Shown in pieces: positions 45,654 to 54,746 of a stretch of DNA of 64,000 nt (the stretch's first letter is position 1; the number at the start of each line of letters is the position of its first letter). Source of the stretch: Acetatifactor sp. (GTDB taxonomy: Bacteria; Bacillota; Clostridia; Lachnospirales; Lachnospiraceae). Below the pieces are notes generated by a model. The model was given only the letters and a program-made list of their open reading frames with translations. It made no database searches and was not told where the DNA came from. The stretch lies in the NCBI GenBank assembly GCA_022511425.1, contig JAFLRO010000003.1, positions 1-64,000 of the forward strand, given 5' to 3'. The position numbers and the translations under genes were made by a program.

Positions 45654-47321
45654 ATGAGTGAGACAGAATCGAGAAATTTTATAGAAGTAATCATAGATAA
45701 GGATCTGGCGGAGGGTGTCTATGACACGGTACACACCCGTTTTCCGCCGGAGCCCAACGGATATCTGCACATCGGCCATGCCAAGAGCATCCTGCTCAAT
45801 TACGGCCTGGCTCGGAAGTACAACGGCAAGTTCAACATGCGCTTTGACGATACGAATCCCACCAAGGAGGATATCGAGTTTGTTGAGTCCATTAAAGCGG
45901 ACATTCAATGGCTGGGGGCAGACTGGGAAGACCGGCTTTTCTATGCGTCCGACTATTTTGGCCAGATGTATGAGGCAGCGGTGAAGCTGATCAAAAAAGG
46001 CAAAGCCTATGTGTCTGACCTGACAGCAGAGCAGATCAAGGAGTACCGTGGCAGCCTGACGGAACCCGGCAAGGAGGACCCCTTCAACAGCCGCTCCGTG
46101 GAGGAGAACCTGCAGCTGTTCCAGGAGATGAAAGACGGAAAATACGCGGACGGTGAGAAGGTGCTCCGTGCCCGCATTGACATGGCCTCTCCTAATATTA
46201 ACATGAGGGATCCCGTGATTTACCGTGTGGCTCATATGTCGCACCACAACACGGGGGATGCATGGTGCATTTATCCCATGTACGATTTTGCTCATCCCAT
46301 AGAGGATGCCATCGAGGGAATTACTCATTCCATCTGTACTTTGGAGTTTGAGGATCACAGACCTCTCTATGACTGGGTGGTCAGGGAGCTGGAATACCCC
46401 CATCCCCCCAAGCAGATCGAATTTGCAAAGCTGTATCTGAAAAATGTGGTGACGGGCAAGAGATATATCAAGAAGCTGGTGCAGGACGGCATCGTGGACG
46501 GATGGGATGATCCCCGGCTGGTATCCATCGCCGCGCTCAGGCGTCGGGGCTTTACGCCGGAATCCATCAAGATGTTTGTTGAGCTCTGCGGTGTGTCCAA
46601 GGCCAACTCCATCGCGGACTATGCTGCTTTGGAGTACTGTATCCGTGAAGACTTGAAGGCTAAGGCTCCCCGCTATATGGCAATTTTGGATCCGATAAAA
46701 CTGATCATCGACAACTATCCGGAAGGTCAGAGGGAGATGCTGCCCGCGGGCAACAACCCGGAAAATGAGAGCTTGGGCAGCCGGGAGATTCCCTTTGGCA
46801 GGGAGCTGTATATTGAGCGGGAGGATTTTATGGAAGAGCCTCCTAAGAAGTATTTCCGCATGTTTCCCGGTAATGAGGTGCGCCTGATGAATGCGTATTT
46901 TGTCACCTGTACGGGCTGCGTGAAGGATGCAAACGGGCGGATCACGGAGGTACACTGTACCTATGATCCCGCTTCAAAGGGCGGCAACAGCCCTGACGGC
47001 CGTAAGGTGAAGGGAACGATTCATTGGGTGGCTGCGGAGACTGCAATAGATGCAGAAGTAAGACTTTATGAGAACATCATCGACGAGGAGAAGGGCGTAT
47101 ATAATGAGGATGGAAGTCTGAACCTGAATCCCGACTCCCTGACTGTGATGAAGAACTGCAAGCTGGAGCCCGCCTTTGCGGGGGCAAGAGCCTATGACAG
47201 ATTCCAGTTCGTGCGACAGGGCTTTTTCAGTGTGGATCCCAAGGATTCCACAGCAGAGCGCCCGGTGTTCAACCGGATTGTGTCGTTAAAGAGTTCCTTT
47301 GTGCTCCCGAAAGCAGAATGA
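45654..47321 (+). CDS. glnS: Glutaminyl-tRNA synthetase
   Basis: 555 residues. Class I HIGH motif (39-42) in [23 protein letters not shown], and two beta-barrel anticodon domains at the C-terminus. The second ATP motif, usually MSKR-like, reads VVTGKR (265-270). It charges tRNA-Gln directly, so the amidotransferase route is not needed for Gln. No YqeY tail. It begins 47 bases after the TIR gene. Confidence 0.94.
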   Translation: MSETESRNFIEVIIDKDLAEGVYDTVHTRFPPEPNGYLHIGHAKSILLNYGLARKYNGKFNMRFDDTNPTKEDIEFVESIKADIQWLGADWEDRLFYASDYFGQMYEAAVKLIKKGKAYVSDLTAEQIKEYRGSLTEPGKEDPFNSRSVEENLQLFQEMKDGKYADGEKVLRARIDMASPNINMRDPVIYRVAHMSHHNTGDAWCIYPMYDFAHPIEDAIEGITHSICTLEFEDHRPLYDWVVRELEYPHPPKQIEFAKLYLKNVVTGKRYIKKLVQDGIVDGWDDPRLVSIAALRRRGFTPESIKMFVELCGVSKANSIADYAALEYCIREDLKAKAPRYMAILDPIKLIIDNYPEGQREMLPAGNNPENESLGSREIPFGRELYIEREDFMEEPPKKYFRMFPGNEVRLMNAYFVTCTGCVKDANGRITEVHCTYDPASKGGNSPDGRKVKGTIHWVAAETAIDAEVRLYENIIDEEKGVYNEDGSLNLNPDSLTVMKNCKLEPAFAGARAYDRFQFVRQGFFSVDPKDSTAERPVFNRIVSLKSSFVLPKAE

Positions 47322-47432
47322 TGAGATCCGTTCGTGCCGCCTGGCGGCATGTACATAAAGATTCATCGGGAAGTTAGATTATCTGGATAAGAACGATCAC
47401 AATGAAAGCTTCTCCAGGAAAAAGATGAAAAA

Positions 47433-47486
47433 GAATTAATAGAATAAATAGAATAAATAGAATAAATAGAATAAATAGAATAAATA
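47433..47486 (+). repeat. Tandem 9-nt repeat (GAATAAATA x 6)
   Basis: Six head-to-tail copies of GAATAAATA, the first with one change, directly before the DUF2225 gene; degenerate A/T-rich sequence follows. A slippage-prone array that may change the distance between an upstream promoter and the gene. Confidence 0.85.
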
Positions 47487-47531
47487 AAATAAAAAGAGCA
47501 GTAATAATTCTTTTAGAAAGGCGGTTTTGAT

Positions 47532-48389
47532 ATGGGAATACTGTCAGGACTGGGCGGCATGGGATTAGGCGGCCTGGAGAACATGGATATTTTTGAAGAT
47601 GAGGAAAAGGCGAAGGCGGAAGCCAAGGCGAAGGCAGCCGCTGCTGCACAGATCGAGGAGAAGGACATTGTCTTTGATAGGAGTTATACCTGTCCTGTGT
47701 GCGACGAAACTTTTACATCCAAATCAGTTAAGTCCGGAAAAGCAAAGCTGCTGGGTACCGATACCGATCTGCGGGCAAAGTACGATATCATCGATCCCGG
47801 CAAATATGATGTGATTTTGTGTCCTCACTGTGGCTATGCAGCGCTGACCAGATTTTTTGACAAGATCACTCATGCTCAGGGAAAGCTTATCATGGAGAAA
47901 ATCAGTTCTTCTGTACAGATTTGGGGACATAGTGATGCCATTTACAGCTATCCTGTGGCCATGGAGCGCTATAAGCTGGCGCTTGTCAATGCTGTGGTAA
48001 AGAAAGCGAGATCCAGCGAAAAGGCATATATCTGTTTAAAGAGCGCCTGGATTGTCAGAGGGTATAAGGAGAGTCTGCAGGCAGAAGGAAGTACAGATTT
48101 CGAGCTGATGGCTAATTTGGAAAAGCAGGAGGATGAATTCCTTCAGAACGCCTATAAGGGATTTGCGGAGGCAAGGCAGAACGAGGGCTTCCCCATGTGC
48201 GGTATGGATGAGATCACATTGGATTATCTGCTCGCAGTGCTTGCTGCTCACTGTAAGAAATATGATGTTGCCAGCAAGATGATAGGATCGGTACTGACCT
48301 CTTCCGCAGCAAATCCCCGCATGAAGGATAAGGCCAGGGATCTGAAGGAGCAGATTCAGCTGGAAATAAAGAAGAACAAAAATGTATGA
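47532..48389 (+). CDS. DUF2225 family protein
   Basis: 285 residues. After a Gly-rich start and an Ala/Lys/Glu coiled stretch (25-42) comes the DUF2225 pattern: a split zinc ribbon CPVC (55-58) and CPHC (about 98-101), then helical TPR-like repeats. Family members are linked to cell surface or motility regulation but are not defined. Start ATG 47532 with AAAGGCGG. Overlaps the MocR gene by 8 bases. Confidence 0.8.
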   Translation: MGILSGLGGMGLGGLENMDIFEDEEKAKAEAKAKAAAAAQIEEKDIVFDRSYTCPVCDETFTSKSVKSGKAKLLGTDTDLRAKYDIIDPGKYDVILCPHCGYAALTRFFDKITHAQGKLIMEKISSSVQIWGHSDAIYSYPVAMERYKLALVNAVVKKARSSEKAYICLKSAWIVRGYKESLQAEGSTDFELMANLEKQEDEFLQNAYKGFAEARQNEGFPMCGMDEITLDYLLAVLAAHCKKYDVASKMIGSVLTSSAANPRMKDKARDLKEQIQLEIKKNKNV

Positions 48390-49884
48390 GATGACTATCA
48401 GGCTCAGGACGGGGGATAAGACTTGCCTGTATGAGCAGATTTATGAACACATAAAGAATGAGATCAGAGAGGGGAAGCTGCTGGCAGGAGAGCGGCTTCC
48501 CTCCACGCGTTTTCTGGCGGAGTACCTTCAGGTGGCAAGGAGTACGGTGGACTATGCTTACAGCCAGCTGTTGGCGGAGGGCTATATTGAATCCCGACCG
48601 TACAGGGGATATTTTGTATGCCCCATAGAGGAACTGATGGGTTTGGAGGATCTTGGGAGGGGGCGCCCGGCTGGCGCGTCTGAGAAGGTGCATCGGGATG
48701 ACACTGACAGAACAGAGGCCGTTAAAGCGGCAAGCACAACAGCAGCCTCGACAGCAGATACGGGTGAAGAATCGTCCAGTGTGGATACATCCCCATACGA
48801 TCTGGATTTTTCACCCTATGATATCGATATGTCAGGGTTTCCTTTCAGCGTATGGAAAAAGCTTACAAAGAACATCCTGACTTATGAGAGCAGCGACCTT
48901 TTTTCCCGAGGAGAAGCCCAGGGGGATTATGAGCTGCGTGCCACGATCAGCCGGTACTTGCACTCCTCGAGAGGAGTGAACTGCAGGCCGGAGCAGATCA
49001 TAGTGGGTGCGGGCAATGATTATCTGTTGATGCTTCTGGAGAAGATTCTGGGGCGGCATGTGCGTATTGCCATGGAGAACCCCACCTATCTCAGATCCTA
49101 TCGCATCTTTCAATCCTTTGCCTACGACATTGTCACGGTGGATATGGATGAATACGGCATGCGGGTGGAGCCTTTGGTGAGGGAAGGTGTGCGTGCAGCA
49201 TATGTGATGCCCTCCCATCAGTTTCCCACGGGATTGGTGATGCCCATCCGACGAAGGCTGGAGTTATTAAAGTGGGCAGCAGGTGCGTCCGACCGCTATC
49301 TGATCGAGGATGACTATGACAGCGAATTCCGATTCCGGGGTAAACCCATTCCGGCTCTTCAAGCTTCAGATGAGCTGGGAAAGGTGATTTACCTGGGCAG
49401 CTTTTCAAAAGCCATCGCGCCGGCCATCCGGGTGAGCTTTATGGTACTGCCGGATTCCCTGCTTCAGGTATATCGGCGGGACTGCGCCTTTTATTCCTGT
49501 ACGGTGTCCAGGATTGATCAGAGCATTCTGAATGAGTTTATCAGGGACGGGTATTTTGAGCGTCATCTGAACAAGATGAGAAAGATTTACAGAGTCAAGC
49601 ATGACCTGATGCTGGAAGAGCTCCAGCCTTTCCATAAGAAGTTTACGGTCTCCGGGGAGAATGCCGGTCTGCACCTTTTACTGACGGCGAAAGGCTCGGC
49701 AAGCGAGGAGGAACTGGTGCGCAGGGCGGCTAAACAGGGAGTCAAAGTCTATGGCATGTCTTCGGGCATGACTGTGAACAACCCGCAAGCAGCGGCGATA
49801 CTGTTAGGATTTGGGGGACTGAGCCTTGAGCAGATCAGGGAGGGTATTTGCCGGTTGAAGATAGCATGGGAGATTGAAGTTTGA
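48382..49884 (+). CDS. MocR/GabR-type transcription regulator with PLP aminotransferase domain
   Basis: 500 residues: GntR winged helix (about 10-78; LYEQIYEHIKNEIREGKL...RSTVDYAY), a 55-residue Ala/Thr/Glu linker, then an aminotransferase-like domain with the PLP lysine in GSFSKAIAPAIRVSF and the DDYDSEFR motif. Such regulators sense amino acids or vitamin B6 by forming a PLP adduct. The target is unknown; no metabolic gene adjoins it except the coupled DUF2225 gene. An in-frame ATG at 48391 is an alternative start. Confidence 0.9.
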   Translation: MYEMTIRLRTGDKTCLYEQIYEHIKNEIREGKLLAGERLPSTRFLAEYLQVARSTVDYAYSQLLAEGYIESRPYRGYFVCPIEELMGLEDLGRGRPAGASEKVHRDDTDRTEAVKAASTTAASTADTGEESSSVDTSPYDLDFSPYDIDMSGFPFSVWKKLTKNILTYESSDLFSRGEAQGDYELRATISRYLHSSRGVNCRPEQIIVGAGNDYLLMLLEKILGRHVRIAMENPTYLRSYRIFQSFAYDIVTVDMDEYGMRVEPLVREGVRAAYVMPSHQFPTGLVMPIRRRLELLKWAAGASDRYLIEDDYDSEFRFRGKPIPALQASDELGKVIYLGSFSKAIAPAIRVSFMVLPDSLLQVYRRDCAFYSCTVSRIDQSILNEFIRDGYFERHLNKMRKIYRVKHDLMLEELQPFHKKFTVSGENAGLHLLLTAKGSASEEELVRRAAKQGVKVYGMSSGMTVNNPQAAAILLGFGGLSLEQIREGICRLKIAWEIEV

Positions 49885-49910
49885 AGGAGCAGAAGGAAAA
49901 GTAAAACGCA

Positions 49911-49941
49911 AAAAAAGCGCCGCTGTCTGCAGCGCTTTTTT
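49911..49941. terminator. Bidirectional terminator
   Basis: AAAAAAGCGC (49911-49920) pairs with GCGCTTTTTT (49932-49941), between the convergent MocR and acidic-protein genes. Strong in both directions. Confidence 0.9.
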
Positions 49942-49975
49942 CAAGTCTTTTCAAGTCAATTCTAGCTCTGAGATT

Positions 49976-50320
49976 TTAATTGTCCTTGATGGGTGGTTCC
50001 TCGTCGCCACCGTCCTCCTCATCAAAGAATTCCTCCACATCGGCATCGTCTTTATCGCCGCTCATGGATTCTTTGGTCTTGTCTGCGGGCTTAGCCACCT
50101 TATCAAGAGAAACAAAGCTTTCTTCTGTGTCAGGGGTCAGGGAAACATACTTTTTGCCTGTCTCCGCCTCATCCTCCAGATCCTCGCTGAAGTCGTCATA
50201 GTCATCATCCTCAGACACCAGATTGTCAGAGTCCTTTTTCTGGAAATAGTAGTAAGCAGCAGCGGCTGCACCGCCTATTGCTGCAGTAAAGAGCAAAAAC
50301 TTTCCAAATTTCTTAGCCAT
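49976..50320 (-). CDS. Small acidic membrane-anchored protein
   Basis: 114 residues: basic MAKKFGKF, one membrane helix (about 7-25, Ala/Gly rich) and a highly acidic, probably disordered tail rich in Asp/Glu. I chose the ATG at 50320 for its AAAGGAG site. No named family. The layout resembles YtxH-like or other small clostridial envelope proteins. Function unknown. Confidence 0.65.
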   Translation of the reverse strand: MAKKFGKFLLFTAAIGGAAAAAYYYFQKKDSDNLVSEDDDYDDFSEDLEDEAETGKKYVSLTPDTEESFVSLDKVAKPADKTKESMSGDKDDADVEEFFDEEDGGDEEPPIKDN

Positions 50321-50493
50321 GGTATAACTCCTTTCGTTAATTGATATTTCCAAATGATACCTGTCTCTATTTTAATACTATTTTGCTAAAAAGAAAAGGG
50401 AATATGTACCAATTTATAAAATTTTTATTCCCGTTCGACTACTTTTGTGTTATTATGACTTTATTCCGGATTTTCATAATGGGAGCAACATAA

Positions 50494-51111
50494 ATGAACA
50501 GCAAGTTCTTTGACCTGAAAAAAGAAAAGCAGGATAGGATGATCAACGCGGCGCTGAAGATATTCGCGCTCCGCGGCTACCGTCATGCCAGCACGGATGA
50601 TATTGTCCGTGAAGCGGCCATCAGTAAGGGACTGCTGTTTCATTATTTTGGGAGTAAACTGGGCGTGTACGATTTTATTTACGATTACAGCGTCCGGTAC
50701 ATGATATTGGAGCTGCGCTCCAATGTGGATTCCAAAGAGAAAGACCTCTTTGAGGTGATGAAGCAGATTGAGCGGGCCAGAATGCATGCCATGCGGGGAT
50801 ATCCGTATATGCAGCAGTTTTTGAACCGCTCCATGGCGGAGGATGTCAGCGAAGCGCTGCTTGCCATAGAGCAAAAGCGGGGGTCTCTTGAGGAGACTGC
50901 CGGCGCTATCTACAGCCAGGTAGATTACACTCAGCTTCCCCCGGAGATCGACGGGGAGAAGCTGCGGAAAATGCTGGATTTTACAATCAAGGGTCTAATG
51001 ACGGAGCGGTTCCAGGACGCATCCTTCCAGCCGGAGATGCTCTATGAGGAGATCTGCGATTACCTGGATATGATGAAAAAAATCGTTTACAGAACTACTT
51101 ACTCATCTTAA
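50494..51111 (+). CDS. TetR/AcrR family transcriptional regulator
   Basis: 205 residues. N-terminal TetR helix-turn-helix (about 12-58: MINAALKIFALRGYRHASTDDIVREAAISKGLLFHYFGSK-type pattern) and a variable C-terminal ligand domain. Represses unknown targets. It is convergent with and overlaps the DUF6062 gene by 17 bases. Confidence 0.9.
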   Translation: MNSKFFDLKKEKQDRMINAALKIFALRGYRHASTDDIVREAAISKGLLFHYFGSKLGVYDFIYDYSVRYMILELRSNVDSKEKDLFEVMKQIERARMHAMRGYPYMQQFLNRSMAEDVSEALLAIEQKRGSLEETAGAIYSQVDYTQLPPEIDGEKLRKMLDFTIKGLMTERFQDASFQPEMLYEEICDYLDMMKKIVYRTTYSS

Positions 51112-51856
51112 AGGGAGGATCCGCAGGGTGTCCTCCTTTTAGTTTTTGCATACCTCTTTGAATGGCGTCTTTGGAGTTCTTCCAATCTGCGTCCTTATTC
51201 CGATAGTCAAATTTTTCCACCATCCATGCCACATCCTCAGCCACGCGTTGCATATTCTGCTCCATCAGCGGAAGTACGGTGTCGTAGAAGTCCGTTTTCT
51301 CACGGTCGGAGAGCTTGGTATCCGAGGCCTCGCACAGGTCACCGAAATGGGTGAGGCAGAAGCCTTTGCTGTTCTTTATTTTGTCGCGGAAGTCCGAGTC
51401 CTGTCTCCAGAGGTAGAAGAAGGTGTCCATATATCGTTCGTAGGTCTCTTTGAATTGGCTGCAGATATAGCAGGAGGCATTCTTCTCGCGCACCCAGTTA
51501 CCGATGGCGTTGCCTGTTCCCTCAGTTTTCTTTAATTTATCCTTGAGGGAGGTCTTTCCGGGTTTGAAGCCGGAGAAGGTCTTCTGCATCTCGCCGATCA
51601 TTCTTCTGTAGTGGGTCTTGAGGATCCATGCGTTGCCAAGGGTATTGCCATAGTTGAACATTTTCTGGAAGTGATCCCGACAGAAACCGGCACGGTCCGT
51701 CATATCCCGGATGTCGGCTTCCATGTAGGAGGCACTGCTTCCCAGTACGAAGTCGATCAGGTCTTGTTCGATGCTGCGTTCTATGTAGCAGAAGGGGCAC
51801 TCATCGCCTGCGTTTACTGCGTCGTTTAGGGGGATGGTGTAGAGTTGTTCTTTCAT
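51095..51856 (-). CDS. DUF6062 family cysteine-rich protein
   Basis: 253 residues with four paired Cys/His sites: CPFC near 20, FCRDH near 57, CYIC near 132 and FCLTH near 169, which fits two metal-binding sites in a helical protein. I recognise it as the clostridial DUF6062 family; no function is known. The ATG at 51856 has AAAGGA upstream. Confidence 0.75.
   Translation of the reverse strand: MKEQLYTIPLNDAVNAGDECPFCYIERSIEQDLIDFVLGSSASYMEADIRDMTDRAGFCRDHFQKMFNYGNTLGNAWILKTHYRRMIGEMQKTFSGFKPGKTSLKDKLKKTEGTGNAIGNWVREKNASCYICSQFKETYERYMDTFFYLWRQDSDFRDKIKNSKGFCLTHFGDLCEASDTKLSDREKTDFYDTVLPLMEQNMQRVAEDVAWMVEKFDYRNKDADWKNSKDAIQRGMQKLKGGHPADPPFKMSK
51111..51140 (+). terminator. Terminator of the TetR gene, inside the convergent gene
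   Basis: AAGG(G)AGGA (51111-51119) pairs with TCCTCCTT (51131-51138), followed by TTTTAGTTTTT. It lies within the 3' coding end of the DUF6062 gene. Confidence 0.65.
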
Positions 51857-52089
51857 CGTTGGCGTCCTTTCTTTGCGGGATTGGTATTGAGTTTAGTATA
51901 GCATGGAGGCAGATTTTCCGCAAGAGACGGCAGTGGGCTGCGGGTATACTGGTTTCCACAAGTGACGGCATAGGGCGGTTGAGGAAGGGGATATTCAATT
52001 TGGGCTTATTAGGGCGCTTGCTGTGTCTGAGCGGAATTGTTTACTACGTTTTTGTAACATTTTGTAAATGAAAATTAAGATTTTTTTAG

Positions 52090-52118
52090 TTGTATTGTGA
52101 TGAATTCAAAGATACTAT
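52090..52118 (+). promoter_or_regulatory. Promoter of the MBOAT-SGNH pair
   Basis: TTGTAT (52090-52095), 17-base spacer, TACTAT (52113-52118). The 312-base gap 51857-52168 otherwise holds only AT-rich sequence and a doubtful 70-codon frame. Confidence 0.55.
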
Positions 52119-52168
52119 AGTAGTAAAGAAGTAATTTCGACACGAAAACGCGAAAGATGTGATGATTC

Positions 52169-53563
52169 TTGGTATTTAGCAGTATAGAATTCCTTCTCTG
52201 TTTTCTTCCGGTATTTTTACTTCTGTATGGTTTAACTCCCAAGGAATATAAGAATGTGACACTTCTTTTAGGAAGTCTCATTTTTTATGCAATGGGGGAA
52301 CTGAAGTTCCTGCCGCTGTTAATGGTGTCTGTGCTGGTAAATTTTCTTTTGGGGCTGCAGTTTGTAAATATATCCAGACAGAAGGGAAAGGGGAGACAGA
52401 AGAAAAGGATCAGAGGGATAAAAAAGAATAAGAGGCTGCTGGCTGTAGCGGTAGTGGGAAATATTGGTGTATTGGCACTGTTTAAGGCAGGTCTGGGTGA
52501 GGAGGGACTTCCTCTGGGAATTAGTTTTTATACTTTCCAGGTTCTGTCTTACCTGATCGATGTTTACCGGGGAGAGCAGCGGAAGGAGACTTCTCTGGTG
52601 CGGTTTGCAAACTATATTTGCATGTTTCCGCAGATGGTATCCGGTCCTATCGTGATGTACGGCGAGGTGAGGGAGGAACTGCGCAGGAGAGAGTTTACTG
52701 CGGAGGGTATACAACAGGGGCTGAAGGTGTTTACCGTGGGACTGGCGGCAAAAGTGCTTTTGGCGGATCGCATTGGTCTGCTGTGGCAGGAGGTACAGGT
52801 CACGGGGTTTGAGAGTATTTCCATACCGTTAGCGTGGATTGCCGCCGTGGCTTATTCCCTGAAAATTTACTTTGATTTTTACGGGTATTCCCTGATGGCC
52901 GTGGGGCTGGGGCGGATGCTGGGGTTCGAACTGCCGGAGAATTTCCGCGAACCGTACATGGCGGGATCTGTGCGGGATTTTTACCGCAGGTGGCACATGA
53001 CTCTGGGCAGATGGTTCCGTCAGTATGTATATATTCCTTTGGGCGGCAGCCGGAGAGGAGAGTTGCGGACGTTTTTCTGTCTGCTTGTGGTCTGGTCCCT
53101 GACGTCTATCTGGCATGGAGGGACCGCGAATTATCTGATTTGGGGCTTGCTGATTTTGCTGTTTATTCTGCTTGAACGGCAGCTGGAGGCGCTGGGAGTC
53201 ACAAAGATTTTAAAAAAGGGAGTATTGCGGGTGATTCCTCATTTATATCTGTTGGCAGTGATTCCAGTGACTTGGATATGTTTCGCAATCACAGACTTTT
53301 CTCAGCTTCAGGTGTACTGGGGCAGGATGTTCGGTACGCTGGAGGGAATCCGTGTCAGCACCGCAGATTGGCGGAAGGCGCTGGAGACTTACTGGTATCT
53401 GTTTGGCATTGGTTTTTTGGCCTGTACGCCGCTTCTTAAGCGGCTGTTTCAGAGATGGAAGGATAGCTTTGTGGGAATGCTGGTACTGGCGGCGCTGTTT
53501 TGGCTGTGCGTTTGGCGGCTGAGAGTAGAAGGGCAGAATCCTTTTATGTACTCCAATTTTTAA
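52169..53563 (+). CDS. MBOAT family membrane O-acyltransferase
   Basis: 464 residues, about 10-12 membrane segments, with the family start MVFSS (from a TTG codon), FYTFQVLSYLIDVYRG, the DFYRRWHMTLGRWFRQYVYIPLGG block and the conserved His in LTSIWHGGT. It moves acetyl groups across the membrane onto a surface polymer, like AlgI, DltB or PatA. It is followed by an SGNH-domain gene, the usual partner that transfers the acetyl group outside. Confidence 0.92.
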   Translation: MVFSSIEFLLCFLPVFLLLYGLTPKEYKNVTLLLGSLIFYAMGELKFLPLLMVSVLVNFLLGLQFVNISRQKGKGRQKKRIRGIKKNKRLLAVAVVGNIGVLALFKAGLGEEGLPLGISFYTFQVLSYLIDVYRGEQRKETSLVRFANYICMFPQMVSGPIVMYGEVREELRRREFTAEGIQQGLKVFTVGLAAKVLLADRIGLLWQEVQVTGFESISIPLAWIAAVAYSLKIYFDFYGYSLMAVGLGRMLGFELPENFREPYMAGSVRDFYRRWHMTLGRWFRQYVYIPLGGSRRGELRTFFCLLVVWSLTSIWHGGTANYLIWGLLILLFILLERQLEALGVTKILKKGVLRVIPHLYLLAVIPVTWICFAITDFSQLQVYWGRMFGTLEGIRVSTADWRKALETYWYLFGIGFLACTPLLKRLFQRWKDSFVGMLVLAALFWLCVWRLRVEGQNPFMYSNF

Positions 53564-53629
53564 TGAGAAGGCAAATACGTTAAGAGGTAGATGTAACAGT
53601 TACAGACAGGTTGTTCCTATGACGGAAGG

Positions 53630-54595
53630 ATGATGGACGTGAAGTGGCTAAAGAAATGGAGTTATCTGGCGCTGTTGACGGCAGTGGGGCTGGCTTATCT
53701 ATCCCTGATAGACGGATGGCAGGTTTATGCGGAACCACTGACCAGAGTGCAGGAGTGGATACAAGGTACGCAAGAGAGAAATCAACAATCCGGTGACGAC
53801 GGTCCGGGATTGCCAGACCAGGACATCCTGGAGACTTGGGCAGAGATTCCGGGAACAGAAGGGGAACCGGGAACCGGACTTAACAATCAGGACGGAACCG
53901 GAACAATGCCGGAAACGGAGCAGCCGAATGAGCAGGACGAAGCAGACGTAAATGACGCGGAGAGTAACGGTGGTTTCGGCGACGGCAGTGAACCGGTGTA
54001 TATGACTGTGGAGGATGACTATTTCTCAGATGCGGTGTTTATCGGGGATTCACGGACAGTGGGGATGTATGAGTACGGCGGACTGGAGGAGATTGCCACC
54101 TTTTACGCCTCCACAGGTCTGACAATCTATAAGATTTTCGACTCGGCGATAGTGGAGGTGCCGGGTCAGCGGCAGAAGATAACGATAGAAGAGGCGCTTG
54201 GACAGAATCAGTTTAAAAAAATTTACCTGATGATCGGCATCAACGAGATGGGAACGGGCACAGTGGATACTTTTGTGGCTAAGTATCAGGAGGTGGTGGA
54301 ACATCTGCTGGAGCTTCAGCCGGAGGCGATAATATATATACAGGGCATTTTAAAGGTCACTACGGAGCGCTCAAATCAGGGGGATTATATCACCAATGAG
54401 GGTATCGTAGCCCGGAACGAGGCACTGTCACAGCTGGCGGACAATGTGAGGGTATTCTACCTGGATGCGAATCCCACGATCTGTGATAGCACAGGGGGAT
54501 TAGAGCCCTCCTATACCTTTGACGGCGTGCATTTAAAAGCTAAGTATGTAGAGATCTGGAAGGATTATTTAAAGACCCATGCCATAGATTTGTAA
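53630..54595 (+). CDS. Membrane-anchored SGNH-hydrolase-like acetyl esterase/transferase
   Basis: About 320 residues: one N-terminal membrane helix (about 11-30), a Gly/Glu/Gln-rich linker (35-125) and an SGNH domain with GDSRT (Ser block), GINEMG (Asn block) and DGVHL (Asp-His block), so all catalytic residues are present. It probably completes O-acetylation with the MBOAT protein. Start codon unclear: ATG at 53630 or 53633, or GTG at 53639, which is best spaced from GGAAGG. Confidence 0.8.
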   Translation: MMDVKWLKKWSYLALLTAVGLAYLSLIDGWQVYAEPLTRVQEWIQGTQERNQQSGDDGPGLPDQDILETWAEIPGTEGEPGTGLNNQDGTGTMPETEQPNEQDEADVNDAESNGGFGDGSEPVYMTVEDDYFSDAVFIGDSRTVGMYEYGGLEEIATFYASTGLTIYKIFDSAIVEVPGQRQKITIEEALGQNQFKKIYLMIGINEMGTGTVDTFVAKYQEVVEHLLELQPEAIIYIQGILKVTTERSNQGDYITNEGIVARNEALSQLADNVRVFYLDANPTICDSTGGLEPSYTFDGVHLKAKYVEIWKDYLKTHAIDL

Positions 54596-54658
54596 CTTCT
54601 GTAGATTTTATAAGATATGTACCCTATAGTAGATTTTTCTAGTTTTGCAACCTTCCTC

Positions 54659-54687
54659 TTGACTGCTGTTTTCCAAAATGTTATGAT
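54659..54687 (+). promoter_or_regulatory. Promoter of the uracil permease gene
   Basis: TTGACT (54659-54664), 17-base spacer, TATGAT (54682-54687). Confidence 0.7.
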
Positions 54688-54746
54688 GCAAAATTGGGAT
54701 TGCCCATAGGGGTAAATCTAAAATTAATTTACAGGAGGATGAGTTC

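Noticed and set aside
45645-46955. 436-codon open frame antisense to glnS
   Set aside because: It is the complement of a clearly recognised gene, and its translation looks like low-complexity shadow sequence with no motif. The same goes for long antisense frames at 35987-37324, 32285-33364, 24702-25490, 22201-23082 and 56207-57163.
47433-47486. CRISPR array
   Set aside because: The 9-nt units are contiguous with no spacers and no cas genes occur nearby.
51859-52071. 70-codon plus-strand frame in the gap before the MBOAT gene
   Set aside because: It starts with TTG without a ribosome site, overlaps the upstream region of the divergent gene and its product has no motif.
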